NCBI GenBank assembly: GCA_965206125.1
Contig: CBDBIN010000046.1
Span: 434,001-498,000, forward strand
Source: CAXWPM01 sp965206125
Lineage (GTDB): Bacteria > Acidobacteriota > Terriglobia > 20CM-2-55-15
Direction of reading: 5' to 3'
DNA: 64,000 nucleotides
Part shown: positions 20,523 to 29,722 of the stretch, in pieces
Position numbering within the stretch: the first letter of the stretch is position 1
Layout: every line of letters begins with the position of its first letter
Translations under genes and position numbers: made by a program
The notes under the pieces: generated by a model
Seen by the model: only the letters and a program-made list of their open reading frames with translations
The model's database searches: none
What the model was told of the DNA's origin: nothing

Positions 20523-23500
20523 CAACTGTGGCCGGGGATGCGGACACTGGCGGCACCGCGGACGGCTTCGGCGTCGCGGCACGCCTGGATCGTCCACGGG
20601 GTCTGTGGGGCGACAACATGGGCCATCTGTACTTCTCGGAAGTCGGGAACCATGCGATACGGAAGATCGACCTGGCGACCGGAGAGGTGACGACGCTGGC
20701 CGGTCTGAAGGGAACGAGCGATTTTGCGGACGGCATCGGGACGGCCACCAGGTTCGACTTCCCGAACGCGATCTTCGGTCTGGGCGGCTACCTCTACATC
20801 GTCGACGATCGGAATGACGTCATCCGCCGGATGGACATTTCGACCCTGGAAGTGGAAAGCATCGCAGGCTGGGTCGACAACGCCGATCTGAAAGACGGTA
20901 CCGGGGCCCTGACGCCGGTCTCCGAAGAGACACCGCTCAACAGCAATTACACGGTGGCCCGCGGGTTCATCTTCGACAGGTTCGATCCCGAGTCCCCCGA
21001 CCTGATAACGGTTTCCGTAACTGTGACCGGCACACCCACACTGTCGTCCATCGCACCCAATGACGGCGATCAGGGCGAGAGCGTTGCTGTCACGCTGACC
21101 GGCTCGGGCTTCGTCACCGACGGTACGTCCGTCAATGTGTCCGGAACCGGTGTGGCGGTCAGCAACATCAGCGTGTCGAGCCTGACCTCGCTGACCGCGA
21201 CGTTCACGATCGATTCGGGCGCAGCCGACGGCGCGCGTAATGTGACTGTGACGACGGGCGCCGGGACCAGCGGTGCGGTGAGCTTCACCGTAAACGAGGT
21301 CGTTCCTGCCCCGATCGTGTCGGACCTCGATCCGGACACGGGTACCGAGGGATCGATGGTCGAGGTGACGATCACCGGACAGAACTTCTCCGGGACGGCC
21401 GTCAACGTCAGCGGCACCGGCGTGACCGTCCCTTCGTTCACCGTCGATAGCCCGACGCAGATTACCGCCTTCCTGATCTTGAGCGGCGCGGCCGGCAGTC
21501 GGGATGTCAGCGTGACTACTGCCAACGGCACCTCCAACAACGCAACGTTCACGATTGAGGCCAGTCCTATCCTGACGGCGTCGCTCGAGGTCGACACGAT
21601 CCTCAGCAGCGCGGCCGAGGAAGGCACCAACGGGAGCCCGGGATCGGTCGCCCGGTTCTCCGAGCCGAATCGAATCTGGGGAGTAGGCGGATTCCTCTAT
21701 GTGACGGACGAGGACAACCACATCATCCGGCGGATCGACAAATCGACGGGTGAAACGACGACGTTTGCCGGTACGAAGGGCGTCTTCGGCACCGTCGACG
21801 GAACCGGAACTGCCGCGAAGTTCAGAGATCCGGAGGGGATCTGGGGGGATGGTGCGGGCCACCTCTACATCGTCGACAGCAACAACCACACGATTCGGAA
21901 GATCGTTATCGCCACGAAAGTGGTGACGACCTTCGCCGGCATGGCAGGCGTCAGCGGCTTCGCCGACGATACCGGTACCGCGGCGTCATTCTCCAATCCG
22001 GAGGGTATCTTCGGAGACTCCGACTACCTGTACATTGCCGACTCGAGTAACCACAAGATCCGGAAGATCGACATCGCGACCGGCGATGTAACCACGCTGG
22101 CCGGGGGCGGGGGGGCTAATCTTCTCGGTTTCGCCGACGACACGGGCGCGGCCGCGCGGTTCAGTTATCCCCAGGACCTGTGGTCCGACGGAACCTACCT
22201 GTACGTCGCGGACAAGAACAACAACAGGATTCGGCAGATCGAGATCTCGACCGGTGACGTCACGACCCTGGCCGGGGACGGTGCGTTCGGCTTCATGGAT
22301 GCCAACGGTACCAGTGCCAGGTTCGCGAGCCCCGAAGGGCTTTTCGGTGTCGGTAACACCCTGTACGTCGGTGACTCGGAGGGTAACCGGATCCGGAAAA
22401 TCGATCTGACGACCGACGACGTCACGACGCTGGCCGGCTCCGGGATCGCGGGAACGCTGGATGGCGTGGGTACACTGGCAGAACTGGACGACCCGGGCGG
22501 CCTGTGGAGCGACGGTACATACGTGTACTCCCCGGACGAAGACAGCCACCGGATCCGGAAGGTCGAGATCTCGACCGGTACGGTCACGACGCTTGCCGGC
22601 GGAGTATCGTTCGATTTCCCGCAGGCGATTTCCGGGGACGACACCAGCCTCTATGTTTCCGACACGAACCACCACGTCATCAAGAAGGTCAGCCTGAACC
22701 CCGGCGCGACGACGATACTGGCCGGAAAGACCGGCACCTCAGGACACGACAACGGGACCGGGTCGAACGCACGATTTACGTATCCGGAGGGGACCTGGAG
22801 CAACGGTACGTACCTGTACGTGGCCGATTCGGGCGCTCACATGATCCGCAGGATCACGATCGCGACCGGCGCCGTGACGACACTGGCCGGGGAGGCGGGA
22901 GAGCCGGGCTACGAGGACCTGAACGGAACGAGCGCCGAGTTCGAGGATCCGCACGATGTGTGGGGCGATCAGTTCTACATCTACGTCGCGGACAAGAGCA
23001 ACCACGTCATCCGCAGGGGCGAGATCTCGACCGGCGATGTCGATACGTTCGCCGGTTCGGGGACGGCAGGTTTCACGAACAATGCCGACCCCACCCTGGC
23101 CGAGTTCAGCCTGCCGCTCAGCGTCTGGGGCAACAAAGAGTACCTCTTCGTCAGCGAAGGCAGCAACCACGCGATCCGTAAAATCAACTTTGCCACGGGC
23201 GAGGTGTCGACGCTTGCCGGTTCCGGTGTCTCAGGGTCGAACGACGCCACCGGCGTGGCCGCGACATTCAACTTCCCGCACGGCATAACGGGAGATGGGA
23301 CATACGTGTACGTCGCCGAGCGTGACAACCACATCATCCGGAGAGTCGCGATCGCCACAGGCGTGGTGACGACGCTGGCGGGAGATGCGCTGTCTTTCGG
23401 TGATGTCGACGACGTGGCCGCCGACGCCAGATTCAACAACCCGATGGACATCCACACCGACGGCCAGCACCTCTACGTCGTGGACGGCGTGAACGATGCC

Positions 23501-23788
23501 GTCAAGAGGATCTCCCCGCGGACCATCACCTCGGTTGCGCCGGCCTCGATCGTGACCAACTCCGACATGGTCGAGACGTTCAGGCTGACCGGAAGCGGCT
23601 TCACGGCCGGCTCGACGGTGAACATGACCGGGATGGGTGAGATCGTCGGCGTTACCTTCGTCGACTCGACGGAGATCGAGGTAGAGGTCCAGTACGGTAT
23701 CTTCGATGACGGCCTCAGCCGCTTCTCCGTGACAACCGGCGGCGTCGAGACCAACATCATCCGCGTTTCTGTCTTCTCCGGAGATTGA
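20519..23788 (+). CDS. Giant secreted repeat protein, copy 2, C-terminal segment (NHL and IPT domains)
   Basis: The last segment of copy 2. The correct frame begins at ~20409, so the ATG at 20519 is unlikely to be used. It has the end of NHL block 1 to ~20990, two IPT domains (~21040-21560), a long second NHL block (~21600-23515, about eleven blades with DxxNHxIRKIxxATG), and a final IPT domain (TITSVAPASIVTNSDMVETF) ending VFSGD. Here the two copies differ widely in sequence and blade order, in contrast to their near-identical 5' ends. Codons are mainly C-ending. No surface-anchoring signal is seen. It converges with the nucleotide-sugar dehydrogenase gene, three bases away, with no visible terminator between them. 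Confidence 0.8.
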   Translation: MTTVAGDADTGGTADGFGVAARLDRPRGLWGDNMGHLYFSEVGNHAIRKIDLATGEVTTLAGLKGTSDFADGIGTATRFDFPNAIFGLGGYLYIVDDRNDVIRRMDISTLEVESIAGWVDNADLKDGTGALTPVSEETPLNSNYTVARGFIFDRFDPESPDLITVSVTVTGTPTLSSIAPNDGDQGESVAVTLTGSGFVTDGTSVNVSGTGVAVSNISVSSLTSLTATFTIDSGAADGARNVTVTTGAGTSGAVSFTVNEVVPAPIVSDLDPDTGTEGSMVEVTITGQNFSGTAVNVSGTGVTVPSFTVDSPTQITAFLILSGAAGSRDVSVTTANGTSNNATFTIEASPILTASLEVDTILSSAAEEGTNGSPGSVARFSEPNRIWGVGGFLYVTDEDNHIIRRIDKSTGETTTFAGTKGVFGTVDGTGTAAKFRDPEGIWGDGAGHLYIVDSNNHTIRKIVIATKVVTTFAGMAGVSGFADDTGTAASFSNPEGIFGDSDYLYIADSSNHKIRKIDIATGDVTTLAGGGGANLLGFADDTGAAARFSYPQDLWSDGTYLYVADKNNNRIRQIEISTGDVTTLAGDGAFGFMDANGTSARFASPEGLFGVGNTLYVGDSEGNRIRKIDLTTDDVTTLAGSGIAGTLDGVGTLAELDDPGGLWSDGTYVYSPDEDSHRIRKVEISTGTVTTLAGGVSFDFPQAISGDDTSLYVSDTNHHVIKKVSLNPGATTILAGKTGTSGHDNGTGSNARFTYPEGTWSNGTYLYVADSGAHMIRRITIATGAVTTLAGEAGEPGYEDLNGTSAEFEDPHDVWGDQFYIYVADKSNHVIRRGEISTGDVDTFAGSGTAGFTNNADPTLAEFSLPLSVWGNKEYLFVSEGSNHAIRKINFATGEVSTLAGSGVSGSNDATGVAATFNFPHGITGDGTYVYVAERDNHIIRRVAIATGVVTTLAGDALSFGDVDDVAADARFNNPMDIHTDGQHLYVVDGVNDAVKRISPRTITSVAPASIVTNSDMVETFRLTGSGFTAGSTVNMTGMGEIVGVTFVDSTEIEVEVQYGIFDDGLSRFSVTTGGVETNIIRVSVFSGD

Positions 23789-23791
23789 TCG

Positions 23792-25114
23792 TCAGGCGCG
23801 GATGATCTTGGCGGCTGATCCTTCCACGCCCCGCGTGGCGTTTCGCGTATCGATCACCAGCTTCGCGTTCTCCACAACCCTTCCGTAATCGACCGACGAG
23901 TGATCGGTCGCGATAACGACCGCGTCCTGCGCTCCCAACAGTGATTCATTCAGATCCTCCGAAGACAACTGAGAGAAGTCATAGTTGCGCATCTTCTGGA
24001 GCCGCCGAACGTGCGGGTCGTGGTAGGAAAGCCGGGCACCCTTTTCCCGCAGCAAACGCATGATCTCGAGCGCGGGAGATTCGCGCACATCGTCGACGTC
24101 CTTTTTGTACGCCACGCCGAGGATCAGGATGTCGGCGTCACGGACAGATTTGCCCTGATCGTTCAAGCCCCAGGCGATCTTTTCGACGACGTAGTGGGGG
24201 ATGGCTGTGTTGATCTCCCCGGCCAGCTCGATGAAACGAGTGGCGAACCCGTGCTCCTTTGCTTTCCATGCGAGATAGAACGGATCGATCGGGATACAGT
24301 GACCGCCCAGACCTGGGCCGGGGTAGAACGGTGTGAAGCCGAAGGGTTTCGTGGCGGCGGCGTCGATGACTTCCCAGACGTCGATGTCCATCCGGTCGCA
24401 CAGCAGCTTCAGTTCGTTGACCAGGGCGATGTTCACCGACCGGTAGATGTTCTCGAGCAGCTTGACCAGCTCGGCGGTGTCGGTGGATGAAACCGGGACC
24501 ACCCGGTCGATGACTTCACCGTACAGCACCGCGGCGACGTCCCGGCAGCGCTCGGTTGTTCCACCGACAACTTTGGGGATCGTCTCGGTCGAATACTTCG
24601 GGTTGCCCGGGTCTTCCCGCTCGGGAGAATAGGCGAGGAAGAAGTCCTCGCCCACCCGGAGCCCGCCGTTTCCGAGCCGGGGCAACAGGATCTCCGACGT
24701 CGTCCCCGGGTAGGTGGTGCTTTCCAGGACGACAAGCTGGCCCTTGCGAATCCTCCGGCCGATCGCGTCGGCGGTGCTTTCGATGTACCGGAGGTCCGGT
24801 TCTCTGCGCGCCGTCAGCGGAGTCGGAACGCAGATGATGATGCAGTCCGGTTCGTCGAGACGCTCGAAATCCGTCGTCGCTTCGAACCGGCCGTGCTCTC
24901 TGAGTGCCTTAACGTGGGCAGCTTCGATGTGCCCGATGTAGGAGCGCCCGGCGTTCAACGCTTCGACCTTCTCCGAGTCCACGTCGAAGCCGAGGACCCG
25001 GAAACCCACCTCGCCGAAGCGCAGCACCAGCGGGAGTCCGACGTAGCCGAGGCCGACGATGGCGACACTCGCTTCGTGCCGGCGCAGCTTGCCGATGAGG
25101 GCGTCCGGGCTCAT
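23792..25114 (-). CDS. Nucleotide-sugar dehydrogenase (UDP-HexNAc 6-dehydrogenase, WbpA/WecC family)
   Basis: A 440-residue member of the UDP-glucose/GDP-mannose dehydrogenase family. The N-terminal NAD Rossmann motif is VAIVGLGYVGLPLVLRFGE (~17-35). ESTTYPGTT (~125-133) and the catalytic-loop stretch GPGLGGHCIPIDPFYLAWK (~265-283), with the active-site Cys in GGHC, are intact. The C-terminal UDP-binding domain contains GVAYKKDVDDVRESPALEI. The family oxidises C6 of a UDP-sugar twice to a uronic acid; GGHCIPIDP with YLAWKA is typical of the N-acetylhexosamine branch. It overlaps the upstream DegT gene by four bases (ATGA), so the two probably act in sequence to make an amino-uronic acid for the surface glycan. 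Confidence 0.9.
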   Translation of the reverse strand: MSPDALIGKLRRHEASVAIVGLGYVGLPLVLRFGEVGFRVLGFDVDSEKVEALNAGRSYIGHIEAAHVKALREHGRFEATTDFERLDEPDCIIICVPTPLTARREPDLRYIESTADAIGRRIRKGQLVVLESTTYPGTTSEILLPRLGNGGLRVGEDFFLAYSPEREDPGNPKYSTETIPKVVGGTTERCRDVAAVLYGEVIDRVVPVSSTDTAELVKLLENIYRSVNIALVNELKLLCDRMDIDVWEVIDAAATKPFGFTPFYPGPGLGGHCIPIDPFYLAWKAKEHGFATRFIELAGEINTAIPHYVVEKIAWGLNDQGKSVRDADILILGVAYKKDVDDVRESPALEIMRLLREKGARLSYHDPHVRRLQKMRNYDFSQLSSEDLNESLLGAQDAVVIATDHSSVDYGRVVENAKLVIDTRNATRGVEGSAAKIIRA

Positions 25115-26208
25115 GCGAAGAAAGCCCGAATGGATTCGATCACGTAGTCCACTTCCTTGTTTTGGAGTTCAGGGAACACGGGCAGGGCCAGGCAGGTGCG
25201 TGCGGCTTCCTCCGCCCGGGGATGATCCCCCCGCTTCCCGCATACCGGTTCGAGCCCCTTCTGCAGGTGCAGGGGGATCGGATAGTAGATCTGGGTGCCT
25301 ACGCCCCTCGCGGTCAGATGATCGCGCAGCTCGTCCCGTAAGGATGTGCGGATGACAAATTGGTTGAAGACCGGTTGGTTGTCCGCGCCCGGAGTCGGTA
25401 GCGTGACCAGGCCCTCAAGACCTTCCGAATAGCGCGCGGCAATCCGGCGCCGGCGCTTGTTCCAACCATCGACATACTTCAGCCGGACCGAAAGCGCTGC
25501 TGCTTGCAGCGAGTCGAGCCGGCTGTTGATGCCCAGCGCGGTGTGCTCATACTTGTTCTCCTCGCCGTGCGCCCGCAACATGCGGAGCCGCTGGGCCGCT
25601 TTCGGGTCGTTCGTTACGACCATACCCGCGTCGCCGATCGCGGCCAGGTTTTTCGTCGGGTAGAAAGATAGACAGCCACAGAACCCCATCGTTCCGGCGT
25701 ACTGGCCCCGGTGCGTCGCCGAGAACGCCTGGGCGACGTCCTCGACGATCAGGATGCCGTGGTCCGCCGCCAGCGCCTGGATCTGGAGCATGTCGGCGCA
25801 GTCGCCGAACAGATGCGTGACGATGACTGCTCGAGTCCGCGGCGTCAAGCGGCGCCGAATCTCCTTGGGGTCGATCTGCAGGGTCGCAAAGTCGACGTCG
25901 GCGAACACGACGCTCGCTCCGAGCCGAAGCGCCGCCGATGCCGTCGAAAAGAAAGAGAACGCCGGAACGATGACTTCGGCACCGGGGCCGATGCTGGCCG
26001 CCATCAAGGAGAGCAGGAGGGCGTCCGAACCGGAAGCGACGCCGACCGCGTGGCCGACCGAGAGCGTCCTGGCCACCTCGGCCTCGATCCTCTCCACGGC
26101 CGGCCCCAGCACAAACCGTTGGGAATCAACGACCTCCATGAGGGCCTGGTTCAGTTCCTCACGGATGCGGACGGTCTGCCGCTGAAGATCGAAGAAGGGT
26201 ACGTTCAT
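25111..26208 (-). CDS. DegT/DnrJ/EryC1/StrS family sugar aminotransferase
   Basis: A 365-residue PLP-dependent aminotransferase. MNVPFFDLQRQ at the start is the usual opening of WbpE/FdtB-type enzymes. GVASGSDALLLSLMAASIGPG (~58-78) binds the phosphate; VEDVAQAFSATHRG (~155-168) holds the Asp and Gln contacts; SFYPTKNLAAIGDAGMV (~182-198) contains the Lys that forms the internal aldimine. The family transfers an amino group to a keto-sugar nucleotide. Together with the downstream dehydrogenase this resembles the WbpA-WbpE pair of the UDP-2,3-diacetamido uronate pathway, but the WbpB oxidoreductase and WbpD acetyltransferase are not in the window, so the end product is uncertain. Confidence 0.9.
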   Translation of the reverse strand: MNVPFFDLQRQTVRIREELNQALMEVVDSQRFVLGPAVERIEAEVARTLSVGHAVGVASGSDALLLSLMAASIGPGAEVIVPAFSFFSTASAALRLGASVVFADVDFATLQIDPKEIRRRLTPRTRAVIVTHLFGDCADMLQIQALAADHGILIVEDVAQAFSATHRGQYAGTMGFCGCLSFYPTKNLAAIGDAGMVVTNDPKAAQRLRMLRAHGEENKYEHTALGINSRLDSLQAAALSVRLKYVDGWNKRRRRIAARYSEGLEGLVTLPTPGADNQPVFNQFVIRTSLRDELRDHLTARGVGTQIYYPIPLHLQKGLEPVCGKRGDHPRAEEAARTCLALPVFPELQNKEVDYVIESIRAFFA

Positions 26209-26437
26209 CCGGTAATCAAGCCCCGGTGCGGGGGAGCTCCGTCATCGGGAGGCGTTCGACGAAATCGCTGGCCTTCGGGGGGGATGTCCCATAACATTCG
26301 GTGTTAAACGTCGGTCGATTCAAGGCGTCTAAAGTGGCTAGCGTATTTGGTTTGGCGACCTAAATCAACTCTCCGTTCGGGTCGGAGGGTTCGAGGTCGG
26401 CACGCTGTCCACCGGCCGTCTTATCAGGGAGTTCACC

Positions 26438-27304
26438 ATGTTTCGAAGAGGGATAATCTCCTTTATGTTCAGCCTTTTGCTCTTCTTCCCGGCCTCGGCG
26501 TCCGGTGCCGCGCCTCAGGAGGAAGGAATCCGAGACGAACAGCCGCCGATCCCGGTCGCTGAGATCATTCAAAGGTTTGCGGCCAAGGAGGCGGAATTCC
26601 GTCTGGCGCGGGGCAACTATACCTACAGACAGGACGTCAAGGTCCAGGAGCTCGACTCGGGCGACCGGGTGAAGGGCGAGTACCAAATGGTCAGCGACAT
26701 CCTGTTCGAGCCCGGCGGCGGCCGCACCGAAAGGATCGTCTATGCTCCGCTGAGCACGCTCGTGGGCATTCAGATCACGCCTCAGGACCTGGAAGACATC
26801 CGATCGATCCAGCCTTTCGTCCTGACGACGGACGAGCTACACCTCTACGACGTCGAGTATGTCGGAAAGGAGCTGATCGACGAGATCGATTGTTACGTTT
26901 TTGAGGTCGGCCCGAAGGAAATCGTGGAAGGCGAGCGCTACTTCGAGGGTCGCATCTGGGTCGACGACCTGGACCTGCAGATCGTGAAGACCTTCGGCAA
27001 GGCGGTGCCCGACATCTTCAAGGACGGGCAGGAGAACCTGTTCCCGAGGTTCGAGACCTACCGCCAGCAAATCGACGACTATTGGTTTCCGACCTACACC
27101 CGCGCCCTCGACACGCTGAACTTCTCGTCAGGTTCGGTCCGCATCCGCCAGGTGATTCGATACGAGGAATACAAGCAGTTTGGTGCGGACGTGAACCTGA
27201 CTTTCGGAGACGAAGTTGTGGACGAAGACGACGACGAAGAGAACAAGGATGAAGAGGGCGCCGAGGGTGCCCCGAAAAAGAAGAAGCCCGGCGGCCCCGG
27301 GTAA
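26438..27304 (+). CDS. Exported LolA-like protein with acidic/lysine-rich tail
   Basis: A 288-residue protein whose first ~24 residues form a signal peptide (FMFSLLLFFPASASGAA). Residues ~30-230 are rich in alternating beta strands (YTYRQDVKVQEL, GEYQMVSDILFEPGGGRTER, CYVFEVGPKE, FEGRIWVDDLDLQIVKTFGK), the pattern of LolA/LolB-like half-barrel proteins and of outer-membrane lipoprotein-sorting relatives. The final ~40 residues are acidic then lysine-rich (DEDDDEENKDEEG...KKKKPGGPG) and probably disordered. GGGAG at 26428-26432, six bases ahead, supports the ATG at 26438. It is a single-gene unit followed by a repeat array. The function is not known; periplasmic lipid or lipoprotein binding is a guess from the fold. 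Confidence 0.75.
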   Translation: MFRRGIISFMFSLLLFFPASASGAAPQEEGIRDEQPPIPVAEIIQRFAAKEAEFRLARGNYTYRQDVKVQELDSGDRVKGEYQMVSDILFEPGGGRTERIVYAPLSTLVGIQITPQDLEDIRSIQPFVLTTDELHLYDVEYVGKELIDEIDCYVFEVGPKEIVEGERYFEGRIWVDDLDLQIVKTFGKAVPDIFKDGQENLFPRFETYRQQIDDYWFPTYTRALDTLNFSSGSVRIRQVIRYEEYKQFGADVNLTFGDEVVDEDDDEENKDEEGAEGAPKKKKPGGPG

Positions 27305-27317
27305 TTCGAAGATCTCC

Positions 27318-27690
27318 TGTAGCGGCGCTCTAAAATTGGCGGTCACAGACGTCACAGACCGCCCCTACAGAAGAAAGGATTTCGTAACTGCCGAGTGTTT
27401 CGCCGATCATTGCGCTATCCGGCTGTAGGTGCGCTCTATGAGCGCACACGGGCGGTCATAGACCGCCCCTACAGAAGAAAGGATCTCGTAGCTACCGAGT
27501 GTTTCGCCGATCATTGCGCTATCCGGCTGTAGGTGCGCTCTATGAGCGCACACGGGCGGTCATAGACCGCCCCCTACAGAAGAAAGGATCTCGTAGCTAC
27601 CGAGTGTTTTGCCGATCATTGCGCGACCGCCGAAATTGAGCGAATCGGGAAATCGGCGGTCACAGACCGCCGCTACAGCAAGAATTGTCC
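27318..27690. repeat. Tandem ~104-bp repeat with nested palindromes (REP-like)
   Basis: The gap between the LolA-like gene and yebC is filled by a tandem repeat of period 104 (unit starts at 27421 and 27525, with partial units before and after). Each unit carries two palindromes, GTGCGCTC-TATG-AGCGCAC and GGGCGGTC-ATA-GACCGCCC, then CTACAGAAGAAAGGATCTCGT. The flanking partial units keep only the GGCGGTCACAGACCGCC palindrome. A diverged copy of the second palindrome lies at 34801-34830. No ORF or RNA gene is recognised in this stretch. Confidence 0.85.
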
Positions 27691-27806
27691 TTATGATATT
27701 TGCGCCGGCGTTCGCCTCGCGAACACTTGCCACCTCCCCACTGTCCATACCCGCCCCTCCCCTGCTAAACTGGTGAGACTTTCCGGTTCGTTTTGAAGGA
27801 GCAGAC

Positions 27807-28553
27807 ATGTCGGGCCATTCGAAGTGGCACAGTATCAAACACAAGAAAGCCGCAACGGACGCCAAGCGCGGCAAGATGTTCACGAAGTTGATCAAGGAAA
27901 TCACCGTGGCTGCCAGGACCGGTGGTGGCGACCCGGAGGCTAACTCTCGCCTGCGAAACGCGGTGGCCGAGGCCAAGGCGCTCAACATGCCGGCCGACAA
28001 CATCAAGCGCGCCGTCATGAAGGGAACCGGCGAGTTGGACGGCGGCGCCATCGAGGAGATTACGTACGAAGGGTACGGACCCGGTGGTGTGGCTGTAATG
28101 GTCGAAGTTCTCACGGATAATCGAAACAGGACTGTGGGTGAGGTCCGGTTCATTCTTGCAAAGAACGGCGGAAACCTCGGCGAGAACGGGTGCGTGGCAT
28201 GGATGTTCACCAAGCGCGGCTACATCCTCATTCCGACCGACACGGTTGACGAGGACACCGTCATGAACATCGCCATCGATGCCGGGGCCGAGGACTTTTC
28301 GGTTCAGAGCGACAGCTACGAAATCATGACGGCGCCCGAGTCGTTCGACGAGGTCGTCACCGAACTGAAGGAAAAGGGCCTCGAACCTGTGACCGCCGAA
28401 CTGTCGATGGTGCCGCAAAACTACATCAAGCTCGAAGGCAAGGCCGCGCAGCAGATGGTGCGGCTCATGGATGCGCTCGACGATCACGACGACGTCCAGA
28501 ACGTGCATGCGAACTTCGACATCGAAGAGTCCGAGCTTGCAGGCGTGGGCTGA
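27807..28553 (+). CDS. yebC: YebC/PmpR family transcriptional regulator (TACO1 family)
   Basis: A 248-residue protein of normal family length, opening with the diagnostic MSGHSKWHSIKHKKAATDAK and continuing GKMFTKLIKEITVAAR. The middle has ADNIKRAVMKGTGE and YEGYGPGGVAVMVE. AAGGAG seven bases upstream fixes the start. Family members bind DNA as regulators or, as in TACO1, help ribosomes through difficult peptides. It lies 33 bases ahead of ruvC on the same strand, the arrangement seen in many bacteria (yebC-ruvC), so the gene symbol is secure by both sequence and synteny. Confidence 0.96.
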   Translation: MSGHSKWHSIKHKKAATDAKRGKMFTKLIKEITVAARTGGGDPEANSRLRNAVAEAKALNMPADNIKRAVMKGTGELDGGAIEEITYEGYGPGGVAVMVEVLTDNRNRTVGEVRFILAKNGGNLGENGCVAWMFTKRGYILIPTDTVDEDTVMNIAIDAGAEDFSVQSDSYEIMTAPESFDEVVTELKEKGLEPVTAELSMVPQNYIKLEGKAAQQMVRLMDALDDHDDVQNVHANFDIEESELAGVG

Positions 28554-28586
28554 TACCACGTCAGATCTCGCGGTGATTCAAACCAG

Positions 28587-29081
28587 ATGCGAATTCTCGG
28601 AGTGGATTGCGGTTCGAGGGTGACAGGGTACGGTGTCATCGATACCCGCGGCGCCGACTGCGCCTATGTGGATTGCGGGGTCATACGGCCTCAGGTTTCC
28701 GCATCGTTGGCGCGGCGCTTGCAGACGATCCACCACGGCCTGACGGAAGTGATTCGGGACAGCACCCCTGACGTCGCCGCGTTCGAGAGCATCTTCCACG
28801 CAGTCAACGCCCAGAGCGCGTTGAAGCTCGGGCATGTGCGCGGCGTCTCCATGTTTACGGCGGCGGCGGCGGACCTGCCTGTTTTCGAGTATTCGCCGCT
28901 CGAGGTCAAGAGCGCGGTTACCGGCTACGGCAGAGCGGAAAAATCCCAGGTTCAGCAGATGGTGCGTGCCCTGCTGAAACTGTCGGTCGCGCCGGAGCCT
29001 TACGATGCCTCGGATGCTCTGGCCGTGGCCATTTGCCACGCTCAAACCTACCGTTATGAGCAGGCAACTGCCGTAAAATGA
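28587..29081 (+). CDS. ruvC: Crossover junction endodeoxyribonuclease RuvC
   Basis: A 164-residue resolvase of typical RuvC size. MRILGVDCGSRVTGYGVID has the first catalytic Asp (D7), AAFESIFHAVNAQSALKLG (~66-84) the catalytic Glu, and YDASDALAVAICHA (~139-152) the two C-terminal Asp residues, so the RNase H-like active site is complete. It cuts Holliday junctions in complex with RuvAB; neither ruvA nor ruvB is in the window. It follows yebC and overlaps the next gene by four bases (ATGA, 29078-29081), indicating an operon. Confidence 0.96.
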   Translation: MRILGVDCGSRVTGYGVIDTRGADCAYVDCGVIRPQVSASLARRLQTIHHGLTEVIRDSTPDVAAFESIFHAVNAQSALKLGHVRGVSMFTAAAADLPVFEYSPLEVKSAVTGYGRAEKSQVQQMVRALLKLSVAPEPYDASDALAVAICHAQTYRYEQATAVK

Positions 29082-29698
29082 ACGCTGTTCTGATCATTTC
29101 CTTCCTGATGCTCACCCTGCAGGGCGGGTTTTCAACGTTTAGTTTCTGCAAGGAATACTCGCGGGGACAGTACGCCTTCCAGTGCGTCGATCTGGACGCT
29201 TCAGGCGAAGGCACGTTCAAGTTCCAACCGTTCGATGCCGATACGATGGACATACCCATGGAATTGTCGGCCGATGCTACCGCCGAGTTCGTCCGACTGC
29301 TGTCCGAGACCGACTACGTCGCCCAAGGCGACCAGTACGAATCGAGCCGCACGTATGCGGATCTCGGGATGAAGAAGCTGGCGATAGAAGGTCCATGGGG
29401 ACGTCGCGAAGCGACTTTCAATTACACGGATTTCGGCGAAGTTCGGAGTCTGGTCATGTTCTTCGAACGCTTGATCGGGCAGGAATTGATGGCTTTCGAC
29501 ATCGATACGGCGCTTCAGTTCGACCGGTTGTCGATACCGCGGAAATTGGACCTGATGGAGCGGGCGCTCCGGGCCGGACGCATCGTCGATCGGCGCCGGC
29601 TGATTCCGATTCTCGACAAGATCGTCGCGGACCGGAGGGTGGTCAACATCGCCCGCACGATGGCCACCCGTCTCATGCGCCAGATTGAAGACGACTGA
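29078..29698 (+). CDS. Exported protein of unknown function in the ruvC operon
   Basis: A 206-residue protein coupled to ruvC by an ATGA overlap. A short hydrophobic N-terminus (MNAVLIISFLMLTLQGGFST) looks like a signal peptide or anchor. The middle (~50-130) is a mixed alpha/beta region with FVRLLSETDYVAQGDQYESS and FNYTDFGEVRSLVMFFERLI. The last ~60 residues are helical and arginine-rich (RKLDLMERALRAGRIVDRRR). I do not recognise the family. The coupling to a recombination gene is probably positional rather than functional, since the product appears to be exported. Confidence 0.65.
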   Translation: MNAVLIISFLMLTLQGGFSTFSFCKEYSRGQYAFQCVDLDASGEGTFKFQPFDADTMDIPMELSADATAEFVRLLSETDYVAQGDQYESSRTYADLGMKKLAIEGPWGRREATFNYTDFGEVRSLVMFFERLIGQELMAFDIDTALQFDRLSIPRKLDLMERALRAGRIVDRRRLIPILDKIVADRRVVNIARTMATRLMRQIEDD

Positions 29699-29722
29699 TT
29701 CACCGTTTACCGAGGTTATGAA

